Below, one piece after another: positions 26,855-35,790 of a stretch of 64,000 nucleotides of DNA. The translations under genes and the position numbers were made by a program. The notes under the pieces were generated by a model, which did not search any database, was not told the origin of the DNA, and saw nothing but the letters and a program-made list of their open reading frames with translations. The DNA is from an uncultured Flavobacteriaceae bacterium (GTDB taxonomy: Bacteria > Bacteroidota > Bacteroidia > Flavobacteriales > Flavobacteriaceae): NCBI GenBank assembly GCA_947494565.1, contig CANLVG010000001.1, positions 372,001 to 436,000 of the forward strand, in the 5' to 3' direction. Position 1 is the stretch's first letter. Every line of letters starts with the position of its first letter.

Positions 26855-26886
26855 ATCCAAATGGTTGTGGAGTTAACAGGATTCTT

Positions 26887-26918
26887 GAACCATCGCAGAT
26901 AGCGATGGTTCTTTTTTT
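26887..26918 (+). terminator. Rho-independent terminator
   Basis: A 10-base perfect stem (gaaccatcgc at 26887-26896 with gcgatggttc at 26902-26911), a 5-base loop and then seven T. It ends the transcription unit of the nuclease-like and GldL-like genes, 32 bases after the stop. Confidence 0.92.
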
Positions 26919-27026
26919 GTTCGTATCCGACCGTGTTTCGCTTCAGCCTCAAAACCGGTTTGTAACCACCGTTTAGAACTTACCAACACTATTATTCGTA
27001 TCTTCTAGCTCTCAAAAAGATATGAA

Positions 27027-28136
27027 ATGAAAAACATTGATCGTAGAAAATGGCTAAAGACCGTTGGACTCTCCAGTGGTTTTGCCCTGGTGGGTGGCTT
27101 GGAGGCTTTTGCAGTTGAAACCCCGGATAAAGTTACTTCTGATGGACTCATAAAATTGAGTTCCAACGAAAACCCTTATGGCCCTTCAAAACGGGTCAGG
27201 GCGGCAATTACCGACTCATATGATGCTGCATGCCGGTATCCTTTTCAGGCGCTATCCGGTCTTGTCGAAATGATCGCTGAAAAGGAAGGTGTGACCAAAG
27301 ACCATATCGTCGTCACGGGTGGCTCAGGGGAAGGCCTGTGTGCCGCTGGATTGGTGTACGGGGTGGCCGGCGGTGAAATTATCGCGGCGGATCCTACATT
27401 TCAACAGATTCTTCGCTATGGGGAAGCACATGGCGCATACGTACATCGGGTGGCGGTAGATGCTACCTTTAATCATGATTTGGAGGCCATGGCCAAACGG
27501 ATCACCACACGTACGCGGCTCATTTACATTTGCAATCCCAATAACCCCACAGGTACGATAATCGAAAAAAACCAATTGCAGGATTTTTGTGCATCCATGA
27601 GCGAGAAGGCCGTGGTTTTTAGTGATGAGGCCTATTATGATTTTATTCTTGAGCCCGATTACCCCTCTATGGTAGAATTGGTCAAAAAAGGCAACAACGT
27701 TATCGTCTCTAAGACCTTTTCAAAGGTATATGGCATGGCAGGGCTTCGTATCGGGTATTTGGTCACGCGACCCGATATCGCCTCACGATTGAAGCGAAGC
27801 GTGATGGCCAGAACCAACATGTTGGCCATCGCCGCCGCAAAAGAGGCTTTGAAGGATGATGAATTCTATAAATTCAGCCTCATGAAAAACGCTGAGGGAA
27901 AAAAACTCATTTATGGGGCTTTGGATGATCTAGGTTTGGAATACATCAAGTCACATACCAACTTTGTTTTCTTTAAGTCTGGGAGGCATATTGACGGGTT
28001 GATAGCGGATATGAAAAAGGAGAATATTATGATCGGTCGCCCCTTCCCTCCTTTTTACAACTGGGCCCGTATCAGTACAGGGAAAGTCGAGGAAGTAGAA
28101 CTCTTTGGAAAGGCCATTCGAAAGGTACTTGGCTAA
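27027..28136 (+). CDS. Exported HisC-like PLP-dependent aminotransferase with Tat-type signal
   Basis: A 369-residue fold-type I aminotransferase of the histidinol-phosphate aminotransferase group. The N-terminus has a twin-arginine pattern (DRRKWLKTVGLSSGFALVGG, 5-24), so export by Tat already folded with its cofactor is expected. PLP-site residues: NPNNPTG (170-176), Asp200 in FSDEAY, the Schiff-base Lys233 in TFSKVYG and Arg241 in GLRIGY. The catalytic domain starts at about residue 40 (LIKLSSNENPYGPS). It is a single gene, not near other his genes, so it is unlikely to be the biosynthetic hisC. Substrate and the reason for a periplasmic aminotransferase are unknown. Confidence 0.85.
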   Translation: MKNIDRRKWLKTVGLSSGFALVGGLEAFAVETPDKVTSDGLIKLSSNENPYGPSKRVRAAITDSYDAACRYPFQALSGLVEMIAEKEGVTKDHIVVTGGSGEGLCAAGLVYGVAGGEIIAADPTFQQILRYGEAHGAYVHRVAVDATFNHDLEAMAKRITTRTRLIYICNPNNPTGTIIEKNQLQDFCASMSEKAVVFSDEAYYDFILEPDYPSMVELVKKGNNVIVSKTFSKVYGMAGLRIGYLVTRPDIASRLKRSVMARTNMLAIAAAKEALKDDEFYKFSLMKNAEGKKLIYGALDDLGLEYIKSHTNFVFFKSGRHIDGLIADMKKENIMIGRPFPPFYNWARISTGKVEEVELFGKAIRKVLG

Positions 28137-28324
28137 GGAACCGGCCCGTCGAACGGCCAAAATTATCGATAAGGCTTGATCTGTAACCATCTGTGTATCG
28201 GGTACTCATAGATAAAATACACACGTTTATCGAGCTCAAGGTCATCTGTCGAAATTATCCTCCCTTGACAGAATGGTTCGGGTACTGATATCACTTCTCG
28301 CGTTTTACTAACAAATTCATACGT

Positions 28325-28420
28325 ATGCAGAAGGAAACTTCAATCTATGCTAGTCTTTTGTATGCCTATTGCGCATTTTGCATTATTTGGGCCCTATTGG
28401 TACTTCTAATGTACACCTAA
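28325..28420 (+). CDS. Possible 31-residue single-pass membrane peptide
   Basis: A short ORF (ATG 28325, TAA 28418-28420) encodes 31 residues: a polar start (MQKETSIY), then a continuous hydrophobic helix rich in Leu, Ala, Cys, Tyr and Ile, ending MYT. It is followed 23 bases later by a stem-loop terminator that has no other obvious gene to serve. The ribosome-binding region is weak, which is common in this phylum. It may be a small membrane peptide gene or a chance ORF. Confidence 0.4.
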   Translation: MQKETSIYASLLYAYCAFCIIWALLVLLMYT

Positions 28421-28443
28421 GCGCTAGGATGCAGTAAAACTGG

Positions 28444-28473
28444 GAAGCGGCAAATGCCGCTTCTCTTTATTTT
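28444..28473 (+). terminator. Rho-independent terminator
   Basis: An eight-base stem (gaagcggc at 28444-28451 with gccgcttc at 28456-28463), a 4-base loop and then a T-rich run (tctttatttt). It is over 300 bases from the aminotransferase stop, which supports a short transcript between the two. Confidence 0.7.
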
Positions 28474-28560
28474 AAACCCTCCTAAACTCCGTTACGGAGG
28501 TAAAATTCACAATATTACCAGGTATTTTTCGTTTCTGTATTGCCTTCAAATGATATTGAA

Positions 28561-29391
28561 ATGAAGAAAATAGTTTTTTTAGCAATCGGTATTTTACTGT
28601 TCTATGCCACACCTATTCATGCTACACTTTCGAATAGCAAGAAACAGGCTCCGCCACAAACGCGAATAGAAATTACACTTCCGAACAGTGCTTCGGTCTG
28701 GTTGTCTCCAGGAAAAGTCAAAATGGAATGGTATACCAAGAACATTCCGGACGACAAGACCATACAGTTCTATCTGACCAAAGATGATATGGTGGTTCAG
28801 GAACTCGGAATTTTCAAGAACAGCAAATTCGTTGAAGACGTATCATTGGATCGAGGACTTGCGGAGGGCACGAACTACCGGGTCATCGGTATTGAACTTT
28901 TTCCGGATAATAAATATTCGATTGCAAAATTCGCCACTCCTTTTTTCACCATCAAAAAAGCCCCGCGTAAGGAAAAAGCCATTGTTCAAACCGAGGCGAA
29001 AAAGGTATTGGAAGTGTCAGAAGACAAACCCGTCGTGCGGGAAAGTTTTGACGGTAGAAATCTGAACTATGTCAATGAAATCCAGGTTAAAAGTGAAAAT
29101 ATCAAAATCAATTTGCGCGATCACGGTCGTGTTGACGGTGACATCGTATCGATTTATCTCAATGGAGAAGCGGTCGTATCAAAGTACCTACTGACTTATC
29201 GCAATAAAACTTTCGATATCAAATTAGACCCGAATAAATCGAACGATCTCTTTCTATATGCCCATAATTTGGGTACATCACCACCGAATACCGTAGCCAT
29301 TGAAATTAAGGATGGACCCGTTTCCGAAAAAATTATCTTGAATTCCGATTTAAAAAGTTGTGAGGCGGTACTCATTAAAATAGCTGACTAG
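28561..29391 (+). CDS. Secreted protein, Ig-like/KRE9-type domain plus C-terminal beta domain
   Basis: A 276-residue exported protein, started at 28561 because that ATG opens a clean signal peptide (residues 1-21, ending HATLS); the upstream ATG at 28540 adds seven unrelated residues. Residues about 33-130 (ITLPNSASVWLSPGKVKMEWYT...) look like a KRE9/KNH or Ig-like beta-sandwich. After a charged linker (about 131-165), residues 172-270 form a second beta domain (IKINLRDHGRVDGDIVSIYLNGE), a module I have seen in other Bacteroidetes secreted proteins. No catalytic motif is visible. A weak -7 box (TATTTTTC, 28523-28530) lies upstream. Function unknown. Confidence 0.72.
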   Translation: MKKIVFLAIGILLFYATPIHATLSNSKKQAPPQTRIEITLPNSASVWLSPGKVKMEWYTKNIPDDKTIQFYLTKDDMVVQELGIFKNSKFVEDVSLDRGLAEGTNYRVIGIELFPDNKYSIAKFATPFFTIKKAPRKEKAIVQTEAKKVLEVSEDKPVVRESFDGRNLNYVNEIQVKSENIKINLRDHGRVDGDIVSIYLNGEAVVSKYLLTYRNKTFDIKLDPNKSNDLFLYAHNLGTSPPNTVAIEIKDGPVSEKIILNSDLKSCEAVLIKIAD

Positions 29392-29538
29392 AACGTAGTC
29401 ATTTCATAAGATTTAGGGCGACGGGTACCGAAAACAAGCGGTATGCCAAATATACCTTACCGTTGGTCGGTCTATTGCCAAAGATATACTTCCATTACCC
29501 AATTATTAGCTACCTTAGAACAGCAACAATTGCCTGCT

Positions 29539-30267
29539 ATGAAAAAAAAATTGATCGATTTATTGAAAATCGCTCCGTTCACGTATTATCAAAATGCCAA
29601 AACAAGGGTCAAAAGGGCCAAATCAAAACGACTCATACAATCCTATTTAAAACAGGCCGATAGACCGATGCTTAATATCGGCACGGGGGTCAATGTTTTG
29701 AAAGGGTGGCTCAATACGGACCTCTATCCGCAAAAACCGGAAGTCGTTTATCTTGATGCCAGTATCAAATTTCCATTTGAGGACAATACCTTCGATCATA
29801 TTTATTCCGAACACATTTTCGAGCATCTTTATTTTGAAGACTCCTGTAATATGCTCGCGGAGTGCTATCGGGTGTTAAAACCAAATGGTGTGATGCGCTT
29901 GGCTTTACCCCATGTCGGTTTTCTTCAAGGGCTCTATAATAACCAAGAGGACAAGGTCAACAAAGCCTATATTGAATTCGCCAAAAAATACTTTATTCCT
30001 GAACAGACCAAGGTCGTTGGCGACAGTGACCACTACAACATTTATGTCATCAACAATTTCTACCGCAACTGGGGGCATCAGGTCATTCACAGTTATGAAA
30101 CGCTGAAGGAACTCGTAGAAAAGTTCCAGTTTCAACAAGTGGAACGAAAAGAGGTCGGTGAAAGTGACTTGGCCGATCTACAAGGCTTGGACGGAAATGG
30201 CCGAGCAGAGTATCCACCTGAATTCTACAAGGTACAGACGTTGATCATTGAGGCGAGAAAGGGCTAA
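29539..30267 (+). CDS. SAM-dependent methyltransferase (type 11-like)
   Basis: A 242-residue methyltransferase. I prefer the ATG at 29539 (MKKKLIDLLK) over 29443, because a TACCTTAG box resembling a -7 element lies inside the longer ORF about 30 bases upstream and the extra 32 residues look non-coding. Motifs: SAM-binding MLNIGTGVNVLKGWLNTDLY, then LDASIKFPFEDNTFDHIYSEHIFEHL, which is typical of predicted SAM methyltransferases next to glycan genes (WcaG/ubiE-like type 11). Its stop codon overlaps the stop of the convergent TIR gene by two bases. Substrate unknown. Confidence 0.75.
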   Translation: MKKKLIDLLKIAPFTYYQNAKTRVKRAKSKRLIQSYLKQADRPMLNIGTGVNVLKGWLNTDLYPQKPEVVYLDASIKFPFEDNTFDHIYSEHIFEHLYFEDSCNMLAECYRVLKPNGVMRLALPHVGFLQGLYNNQEDKVNKAYIEFAKKYFIPEQTKVVGDSDHYNIYVINNFYRNWGHQVIHSYETLKELVEKFQFQQVERKEVGESDLADLQGLDGNGRAEYPPEFYKVQTLIIEARKG

Positions 30268-31709
30268 TTTTCTGTCGATGAAGTACTACTATTGAAATCA
30301 CGTACGGCCCGAACCAAAAACTGTCGGTGGGTGCCGCGACTATTGTAGTGATACGAGGCATTACCATCGCTAAAGCGCACCAATTTCGCTTGGTTTTCGT
30401 CAAAAGGCGTTGCACTCCAATACAATTCGTCTGCAAACTGCCCTTGGTTATCAGCGCCCTGCCCTATGGTGTGGTATATCGTTTTCAATTCGTCATGGGT
30501 CGGTAAGCGCCATCCCTCTCCCAATTCTTCATGAATTTTTAGGGCATCGTTCCATATCATCGGTCCTACATCGTTCCGGTGGGCAACCCTACCCGTTTTT
30601 CCGTTAGTGTCGATTGCGAAGATGAGACCGTCGCCATAAGAATCACCAATAGTCAAGGTCAATTCCGCAGCTGCCGCATTCGAGCTTGAAGCCTCTGGTT
30701 GCTCTGCTACGGATACTTCACTTGTTGAAGCGGGTACTGCCTCTTTTGGACTAGAAGCATCCGTTGCGCTTGTTCCATTCTTAGTTTCCGGTAGTAGCTC
30801 TCCTTCGGAGTTCTTACCGAATTGCGAAAGCACGATACTTCCTAAAACGATAAGTACTGTTGCGGCTATTCCAAGAAGTATCCGTTTTCTGTTGATTGTA
30901 TTTTTAGGTGGGGTTTCCTCATTCTGATAAGGGGGAAGATCCTCGGTTACACTATCGTTAGGAGATCTTTCCTCCTCGTGCTGATACGTGGTTCGTGCAA
31001 CTTCCTCCACATCCTCAATTGCCGTCGGCACGACTTCCTCCGTTACTTCCGGTAGCACTTCCTCCGTCTTCTCTTCGACCTCTTCACCTTCCGCGGAATC
31101 CTGGGTTTTGGACTTGGTTGCAGTTTCGGCCTTCGGCGCTACAGTATCGTTCGCCTTATCCACAGTAGTATCTTTCAGAGGCATATCCTCGGGAATCGCA
31201 GCGGCATCCACTTTGGACGCTAGACGCTCAGAATACGCAATCGTAGAAGCAATTTTTCTTCTGATATAATCCGCACTTACATCCAAGGCCTTTTTGGGCG
31301 AACTCCAACTTCGCAAGGGTTTTCCCGCTTCGGGCAATACCTGTAGCTGTTTGAAACTGAAGGTGTACTCGTCGGAACTGAAATCAATGTCCCATGGACA
31401 GTCATCGATGAGGATTGGAATGAGCAAAGCATCATTGTTCCTGTAACGATCTACGACCTGCTTAAACTCCAATTGCTGTATAAAGCTCGAATGCATGAAG
31501 GTATTACTAATGAGAAAGATATAAACATCCGCCTCTTCAAAACGCGATACGATTTGAGGATACCAGTTTTTATCGGGGTAAATGGGATCATCGTACCAAA
31601 ATGAAACTCCAGCTTCTTTTTTCAAAGGGTAAAGCTGATCCAATACTTGTAAGAGCAGTGCGCTGTCCTCTTTTGTGTAAATGAAGAAAATATTCTTTGT
31701 CCCGCTCAT
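30264..31709 (-). CDS. TIR domain - transmembrane - DUF1566 domain protein
   Basis: A single-pass membrane protein. The start is uncertain: GTG 31733, ATG 31721 or ATG 31709; I use 31709 because it sits just before the TIR fold. Residue numbers here count from 31733. The TIR domain is about 10-160 (KNIFFIYTKEDS, WYDDPIYPDKNWYPQI, ISNTFMHSSFIQQLEF). Glu89 sits where the catalytic glutamate of NADase TIR domains lies. An acidic Thr/Pro-rich linker (180-282), one TM helix (284-303) and a Ser/Ala-rich stretch follow, then a C-terminal DUF1566 domain (about 360-480; WNDALKIHEELGEGWRLPTHDEL, ending RQFLVRAVRDF). Topology would place TIR inside and DUF1566 outside. Confidence 0.8.
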   Translation of the reverse strand: MSGTKNIFFIYTKEDSALLLQVLDQLYPLKKEAGVSFWYDDPIYPDKNWYPQIVSRFEEADVYIFLISNTFMHSSFIQQLEFKQVVDRYRNNDALLIPILIDDCPWDIDFSSDEYTFSFKQLQVLPEAGKPLRSWSSPKKALDVSADYIRRKIASTIAYSERLASKVDAAAIPEDMPLKDTTVDKANDTVAPKAETATKSKTQDSAEGEEVEEKTEEVLPEVTEEVVPTAIEDVEEVARTTYQHEEERSPNDSVTEDLPPYQNEETPPKNTINRKRILLGIAATVLIVLGSIVLSQFGKNSEGELLPETKNGTSATDASSPKEAVPASTSEVSVAEQPEASSSNAAAAELTLTIGDSYGDGLIFAIDTNGKTGRVAHRNDVGPMIWNDALKIHEELGEGWRLPTHDELKTIYHTIGQGADNQGQFADELYWSATPFDENQAKLVRFSDGNASYHYNSRGTHRQFLVRAVRDFNSSTSSTEN

Positions 31710-31819
31710 TTCTAAAATCATTTCGTAGGCCACCTAAAAAAACTTTAGACGGCGATGAAGCCGGGGGGACTTTATCTCCTTAATTCTGAACACTCTAAGA
31801 TATAAAATAATCTGATTTG

Positions 31820-31848
31820 CGAAAATATTGTAACTAAATAATTTTCAA
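31820..31848 (-). promoter_or_regulatory. Candidate promoter of the TIR gene
   Basis: Minus-strand TATTTTCG (31820-31827) with TTG 18 bases further upstream (31846-31848). It lies about 90-115 bases before the possible start codons. It is one base off the TAnnTTTG consensus. Confidence 0.35.
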
Positions 31849-31987
31849 GCCATTATGGGTTAATTAGTACTGCTTTGGTTGTAGTCTCTCCATTTCTTGT
31901 GACGGTATCGTTGCACGTTTCCCCGATGTCAAGTCCACACAACGAATAATTCACTATCTTACCCTTAGTATCTTAAAAACAACTAGC

Positions 31988-32557
31988 ATGATCAACACCA
32001 ACTCTTTGTGTTATCGTAGGTTAGTTCCCCTCCATAAACGTTCGGTATCTTTCGTTCTACTTACTATGGCCTTCATGGCAACCCCGATACATGCACAACA
32101 AACTGATATCGATCCGATTCAAAAGAGCACGAGCCTGATGCTGCAATTTTTTGGACCTGAAGCATTGGGTATTCATGTCAATCATAATACCACTAAAAGA
32201 ATCGCAATGAATTTTGGTCTGGGTGTGGGCTTGGATGCACATATTGGTCTTAATGGATACCTGACGGACAGAAGCCAAAAACGTTTTGCATGGTACGGGG
32301 GACTACAAGTCTACTTGATCAGAGAGGTCGTGTTCAGCGCAGGGGACATTTTCGGTAGTATGGGTTCTTCAGGGTCGAGCAACAAGGAATCTCAAATCGG
32401 GGTATACATTCCCTTAGGATTTGAGTACATCGCGACAAAAGGTTTCACCCTTCAACTGGATATTGGCCCGAATCTTATTGGCGAAGATTGGGGCCAGACC
32501 AATACGGCCCCTATCATGGGGTCTTTTAAAATCGGGTATACGTTTCGGGCGAAGTAA
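31988..32557 (+). CDS. Small outer-membrane beta-barrel-like protein
   Basis: A 189-residue exported protein. The signal peptide is long (about residues 1-36, polar n-region, cleavage near ATPIHAQQ). The mature part alternates polar and hydrophobic residues in strand-length pieces (MNFGLGVGLDAHIGLNGYL, FAWYGGLQVYLI, IGVYIPLGFEYIATKGFTLQLDIGPNL) and ends in an aromatic C-terminal strand (GSFKIGYTFRAK), as in eight-stranded outer-membrane barrels. No enzymatic motif. It lies upstream of the PadR operon but has its own start region. Function unknown. Confidence 0.65.
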   Translation: MINTNSLCYRRLVPLHKRSVSFVLLTMAFMATPIHAQQTDIDPIQKSTSLMLQFFGPEALGIHVNHNTTKRIAMNFGLGVGLDAHIGLNGYLTDRSQKRFAWYGGLQVYLIREVVFSAGDIFGSMGSSGSSNKESQIGVYIPLGFEYIATKGFTLQLDIGPNLIGEDWGQTNTAPIMGSFKIGYTFRAK

Positions 32558-32701
32558 CACTAGCTCAAAACAAGATTTCGTTTCAGCTCTAATGCGCACT
32601 GTACGAATGACGTGGTTGACCCGACCTCCTACTTCAGTACCTCTATATCCTAAATTCCCAATAATTAACAAACTGTATGGAATGTCACAAATTATTATTT
32701 A

Positions 32702-32721
32702 TATATTTGTATAATATACAA
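32702..32721 (+). promoter_or_regulatory. PadR promoter and overlapping palindromic operator
   Basis: An exact -7 box TATATTTG (32702-32709) is overlapped by a perfect palindrome: ttgtata (32707-32713), one central a, tatacaa (32715-32721). This is directly upstream of the PadR start at 32732. PadR family repressors bind AT-rich palindromes over their own promoters, so autoregulation is a direct reading of the layout. Confidence 0.6.
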
Positions 32722-32731
32722 TGTATAATTA

Positions 32732-33064
32732 ATGAAAAATAAAGGACTTGGCGAATTTGAAGAATTGGTACTTCTTGCCGTCTGTATCTTAAACGGCGAA
32801 GGATACGGAATTTCGGTAAAGAAGGAAGTCGAAAGACATTCTGGGCGATCTATTCTATTGGGAGCGGTGCACATAACCCTCTATCGCCTGCAGGAAAAGG
32901 GCCTATTACAATCTGAAATAGGCGGAAGCACCGAGAAAAGAGGAGGTCGGAGCAAACGGTTTTTCAAAATAACCGATTTGGGCCTGAAACAGTTGAAAGC
33001 TGCCCAGGCCGTACGCCAAAAAATGTGGCAATTGATTCCGCAATTGAAGATTACCCTATCATAG
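32732..33064 (+). CDS. PadR family transcriptional regulator
   Basis: A 110-residue winged-helix regulator of the short PadR subfamily. Family features seen: LGEFEELVLLAVCILNGEGYGISVKKEVE (4-32), the wing VHITLYRLQEKGLLQSEIG (about 49-67) and RSKRFFKITDLGLKQLKAA (about 74-92). The family represses neighbouring transporter or permease genes and releases DNA on binding small hydrophobic effectors. The stop TAG overlaps the GTG start of the permease by one base (TAGTG), so both are one operon. The operator at its promoter suggests autoregulation. Confidence 0.92.
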   Translation: MKNKGLGEFEELVLLAVCILNGEGYGISVKKEVERHSGRSILLGAVHITLYRLQEKGLLQSEIGGSTEKRGGRSKRFFKITDLGLKQLKAAQAVRQKMWQLIPQLKITLS

Positions 33065-35790
33065 TGAACGTAAATAAAAAGAACAGAACACCGGCTTTGG
33101 CCACTTGGCTTGCAAATAGGTTACTCAAGAGCAGTCTGCATGAGGAACTTCTTGGAGACCTTGAGGAAATTTACCTCGAACGAGTATCCGAGAACGGAAA
33201 GCTATATGCGCGTATAAAATACTGGTTGGATATGCTACATATGCTTATCGGGTTCAGTTCCCTTAACCCTTTTAAAACCGACTCCGCCATGTATAAACAC
33301 TATTTGATCATTGCCCAACGTAATTTGTGGAGAAACAAGGTCTATTCATTGATCAATATCCTTAGTCTGGGTATTGGCATGTCCGTTTGTCTATTAATTG
33401 CTGCCTACGTTTATTTTGAATTTAGCCATGATAGGTACCACGATAACTTTGAAAACACCTATCGCGTAATTCTTGAAAATACCAATGCCGCTAACGAAAA
33501 AGGATCAAGCCCTTATACCACATATGCGTTCGCTGAGGCGGCCAAAGCCGAAATACCCGAAATCGATTCGTTCACTAGGGTTTACCAGCCTGATGAAAGT
33601 GCATTGGTCACTAATCCGGAAACAGAAAAAACCATTAGTCAAAATGCCGAAAGTTTTCTTTTTGCGGATAAAAATTTCTTGGAGCGGTTCAATTTCCCTT
33701 TGAAGTCAGGAACACCCGAATCAGTCCAGAACGGAATGTATGATATGGTGATTACCGAGGAAATCGCGGAAAAATATTTTGGCAAAAAAAATCCTCTAGG
33801 AAAAAATTTAAGAATCGATGGCGGCAATTCTGCAGGGAATTATACGGTGACCGGAGTTTTAAAAAAGTTACCGTTGAACAGCCACTTGAAATTCGATTTT
33901 TTGATACCGATTAGCAACTTTTGGAATCAAGGCAACGGCGGTTCGGCAAAGCGGTATGGAGGTTGGGAACGGCAATGGTATGGAACGTATTTCACCTTGG
34001 GCACTACGGCGTCTCCAAAAACAGTGAGTGCAAAACTAGATGAAGTACTATTGAAGTATGAAGGCGAGGTACTCTCTGAAAACAGGGGTATTGAAAAAAC
34101 GACTTTACAGAACCTAGGCGATATACATTTAGCATCGGATAAATATACCGTTCCAGATTATGCAGCGAATAAAGGGAATTTGCTGAATGTCCAAATTTTT
34201 ATCATCATCGCGATTTTCATTCTTTTTACGGCTTGGTTTAACTATATCAATCTTTCTACAGCACGTTCAATGCACAGGGCGAAAGAGGTCGGTATACGAA
34301 AATCCATCGGTGCCCATAAAAAACAGTTGGCGACCCAATTCCTTACGGAGTCGCTGTTGGTCAATTTGATAGCGGCCATGTTGGCATTCAGCCTGGCATT
34401 TGTGGTTCTCCCCCTTCTAAATACCAGTATTGGCATCGAACTGGACTACGGTCTTTTTGAAACCCCATTTTTCTGGCTCTCTTTTACGACCGCAGTCATC
34501 TCAGGTTCGCTACTGTCAGGTTTGTATCCGACCTTGGTGTTAACATCCCTCGGGCCTATTGGTGCGCTTGGTGGAGGCAAAATGACATCTTTGGGAAACC
34601 TCAGTCTGCGAAAAGGGCTTATCGCCTTCCAATTTGTTGCCTCCTTATTATTGATTGCCGGAACCTTCTTGGTCTATAAGCAAGTAACCTTTATGAAGAA
34701 CCAAGAATTGGGAATGGACATGGAAAAAGTAGTGGTCCTGAAAGGTCCTACTATTATTTCTGACATGCCGGAGGTTACGGATGGCACGAATATGGATCAA
34801 ATACGAACCGCACAGGCGTTTACCAAAGCTATTTTCGATTCGTTTAAGGGAGAATTGGTCGCACATAGTGCCATTTCAGCAGTGACCGGTTCACGGGCCA
34901 TACCGGGCATGTCGCAGAGCATCTCCCGTAACGATATACGAAAGATGGGGCAACCGGCCAGTGCGGGCAAGTACGGCAGATCATTTCCTGTCGGTCCGGG
35001 ATTTGTTGAGACGTATGGCTTCAAGCTCTTGGCCGGAGCGTCGTTCAGTGAGCATACGACAAAGGATGGGCACGTAATCGTGAATGAAGAAGCCCTTAAT
35101 TCATATGGACTCGGATCTCCTCAAGATGCATTACAGCAAAAAATAATGATGGGTTCAAGTCCTAAGACGATCATAGGCGTGGTCAAAAACTTTCATTGGC
35201 AATCACTTCGTGACCAGCATACCCCATACATACTCCGTTCAGGTGGCGGAATCAACTCCTTTATTTCGGTAAAGATCAACACTTCGGACATTGCCGGATC
35301 ACTGGGACATATCAAAAAAGAATATGCTTCCTTTTACCCCGGAAATCCTCTCGATTATTTTTTTATGGATGATGCATTTGACCGACAATACCGAGAAGAT
35401 GTGCAATTCGGAAACTTGTTCTTGGGTTTTTCTATACTTACGATTTTTATTGCCTGTATTGGGCTTTTTGCACTGGTTTCTTACTCCGCAAACCTAAAGA
35501 CCAAGGAAATTGGAATACGGAAAGTGCTAGGTGCAGGTACAGGTAATTTGATGCTCCTGTTATCCAAAGAATATATTGTGATGCTGGGCATTGCAGTGGT
35601 CATATCGATTCCTGCCATCGTCTTTTTGGGTAAGTCATGGCTAAGCAATTATGCCTTTCGGACCGAATTGGGCATAGATACGATCATTGCCCCGGTTTTG
35701 GTGCTCTTACTGATATCGATTGTAACGGTAAGTCGTCAAACTTACACTTCGGCCAATTCCGATCCTGTGAAAGCATTGAGACCTGATTGA
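33064..35790 (+). CDS. FtsX/MacB-like ABC transporter permease with N-terminal prefix domain
   Basis: A permease of 908 residues if started at the GTG 33064, which I prefer over 33025 because it touches the PadR stop. Residues about 7-70 (LATWLANRLLKSSLHEELLGDLEEIYLE) form the soluble prefix found in PadR-linked permeases. Two FtsX-type halves follow, each with a large periplasmic domain after the first helix and a group of three helices (ARSMHRAKEVGIRKSIGAHKKQL; LKTKEIGIRKVLGAGTGNL). These EIGIRKxxGA segments are the coupling elements for an ATPase. No ATPase gene is next to it. Likely role: mechanotransmission-type export or lipoprotein/antimicrobial peptide handling. Confidence 0.85.
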   Translation: MNVNKKNRTPALATWLANRLLKSSLHEELLGDLEEIYLERVSENGKLYARIKYWLDMLHMLIGFSSLNPFKTDSAMYKHYLIIAQRNLWRNKVYSLINILSLGIGMSVCLLIAAYVYFEFSHDRYHDNFENTYRVILENTNAANEKGSSPYTTYAFAEAAKAEIPEIDSFTRVYQPDESALVTNPETEKTISQNAESFLFADKNFLERFNFPLKSGTPESVQNGMYDMVITEEIAEKYFGKKNPLGKNLRIDGGNSAGNYTVTGVLKKLPLNSHLKFDFLIPISNFWNQGNGGSAKRYGGWERQWYGTYFTLGTTASPKTVSAKLDEVLLKYEGEVLSENRGIEKTTLQNLGDIHLASDKYTVPDYAANKGNLLNVQIFIIIAIFILFTAWFNYINLSTARSMHRAKEVGIRKSIGAHKKQLATQFLTESLLVNLIAAMLAFSLAFVVLPLLNTSIGIELDYGLFETPFFWLSFTTAVISGSLLSGLYPTLVLTSLGPIGALGGGKMTSLGNLSLRKGLIAFQFVASLLLIAGTFLVYKQVTFMKNQELGMDMEKVVVLKGPTIISDMPEVTDGTNMDQIRTAQAFTKAIFDSFKGELVAHSAISAVTGSRAIPGMSQSISRNDIRKMGQPASAGKYGRSFPVGPGFVETYGFKLLAGASFSEHTTKDGHVIVNEEALNSYGLGSPQDALQQKIMMGSSPKTIIGVVKNFHWQSLRDQHTPYILRSGGGINSFISVKINTSDIAGSLGHIKKEYASFYPGNPLDYFFMDDAFDRQYREDVQFGNLFLGFSILTIFIACIGLFALVSYSANLKTKEIGIRKVLGAGTGNLMLLLSKEYIVMLGIAVVISIPAIVFLGKSWLSNYAFRTELGIDTIIAPVLVLLLISIVTVSRQTYTSANSDPVKALRPD

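Noticed and set aside
27027-28136. Biosynthetic hisC
   Set aside because: Export signal and lack of his neighbours argue against it.
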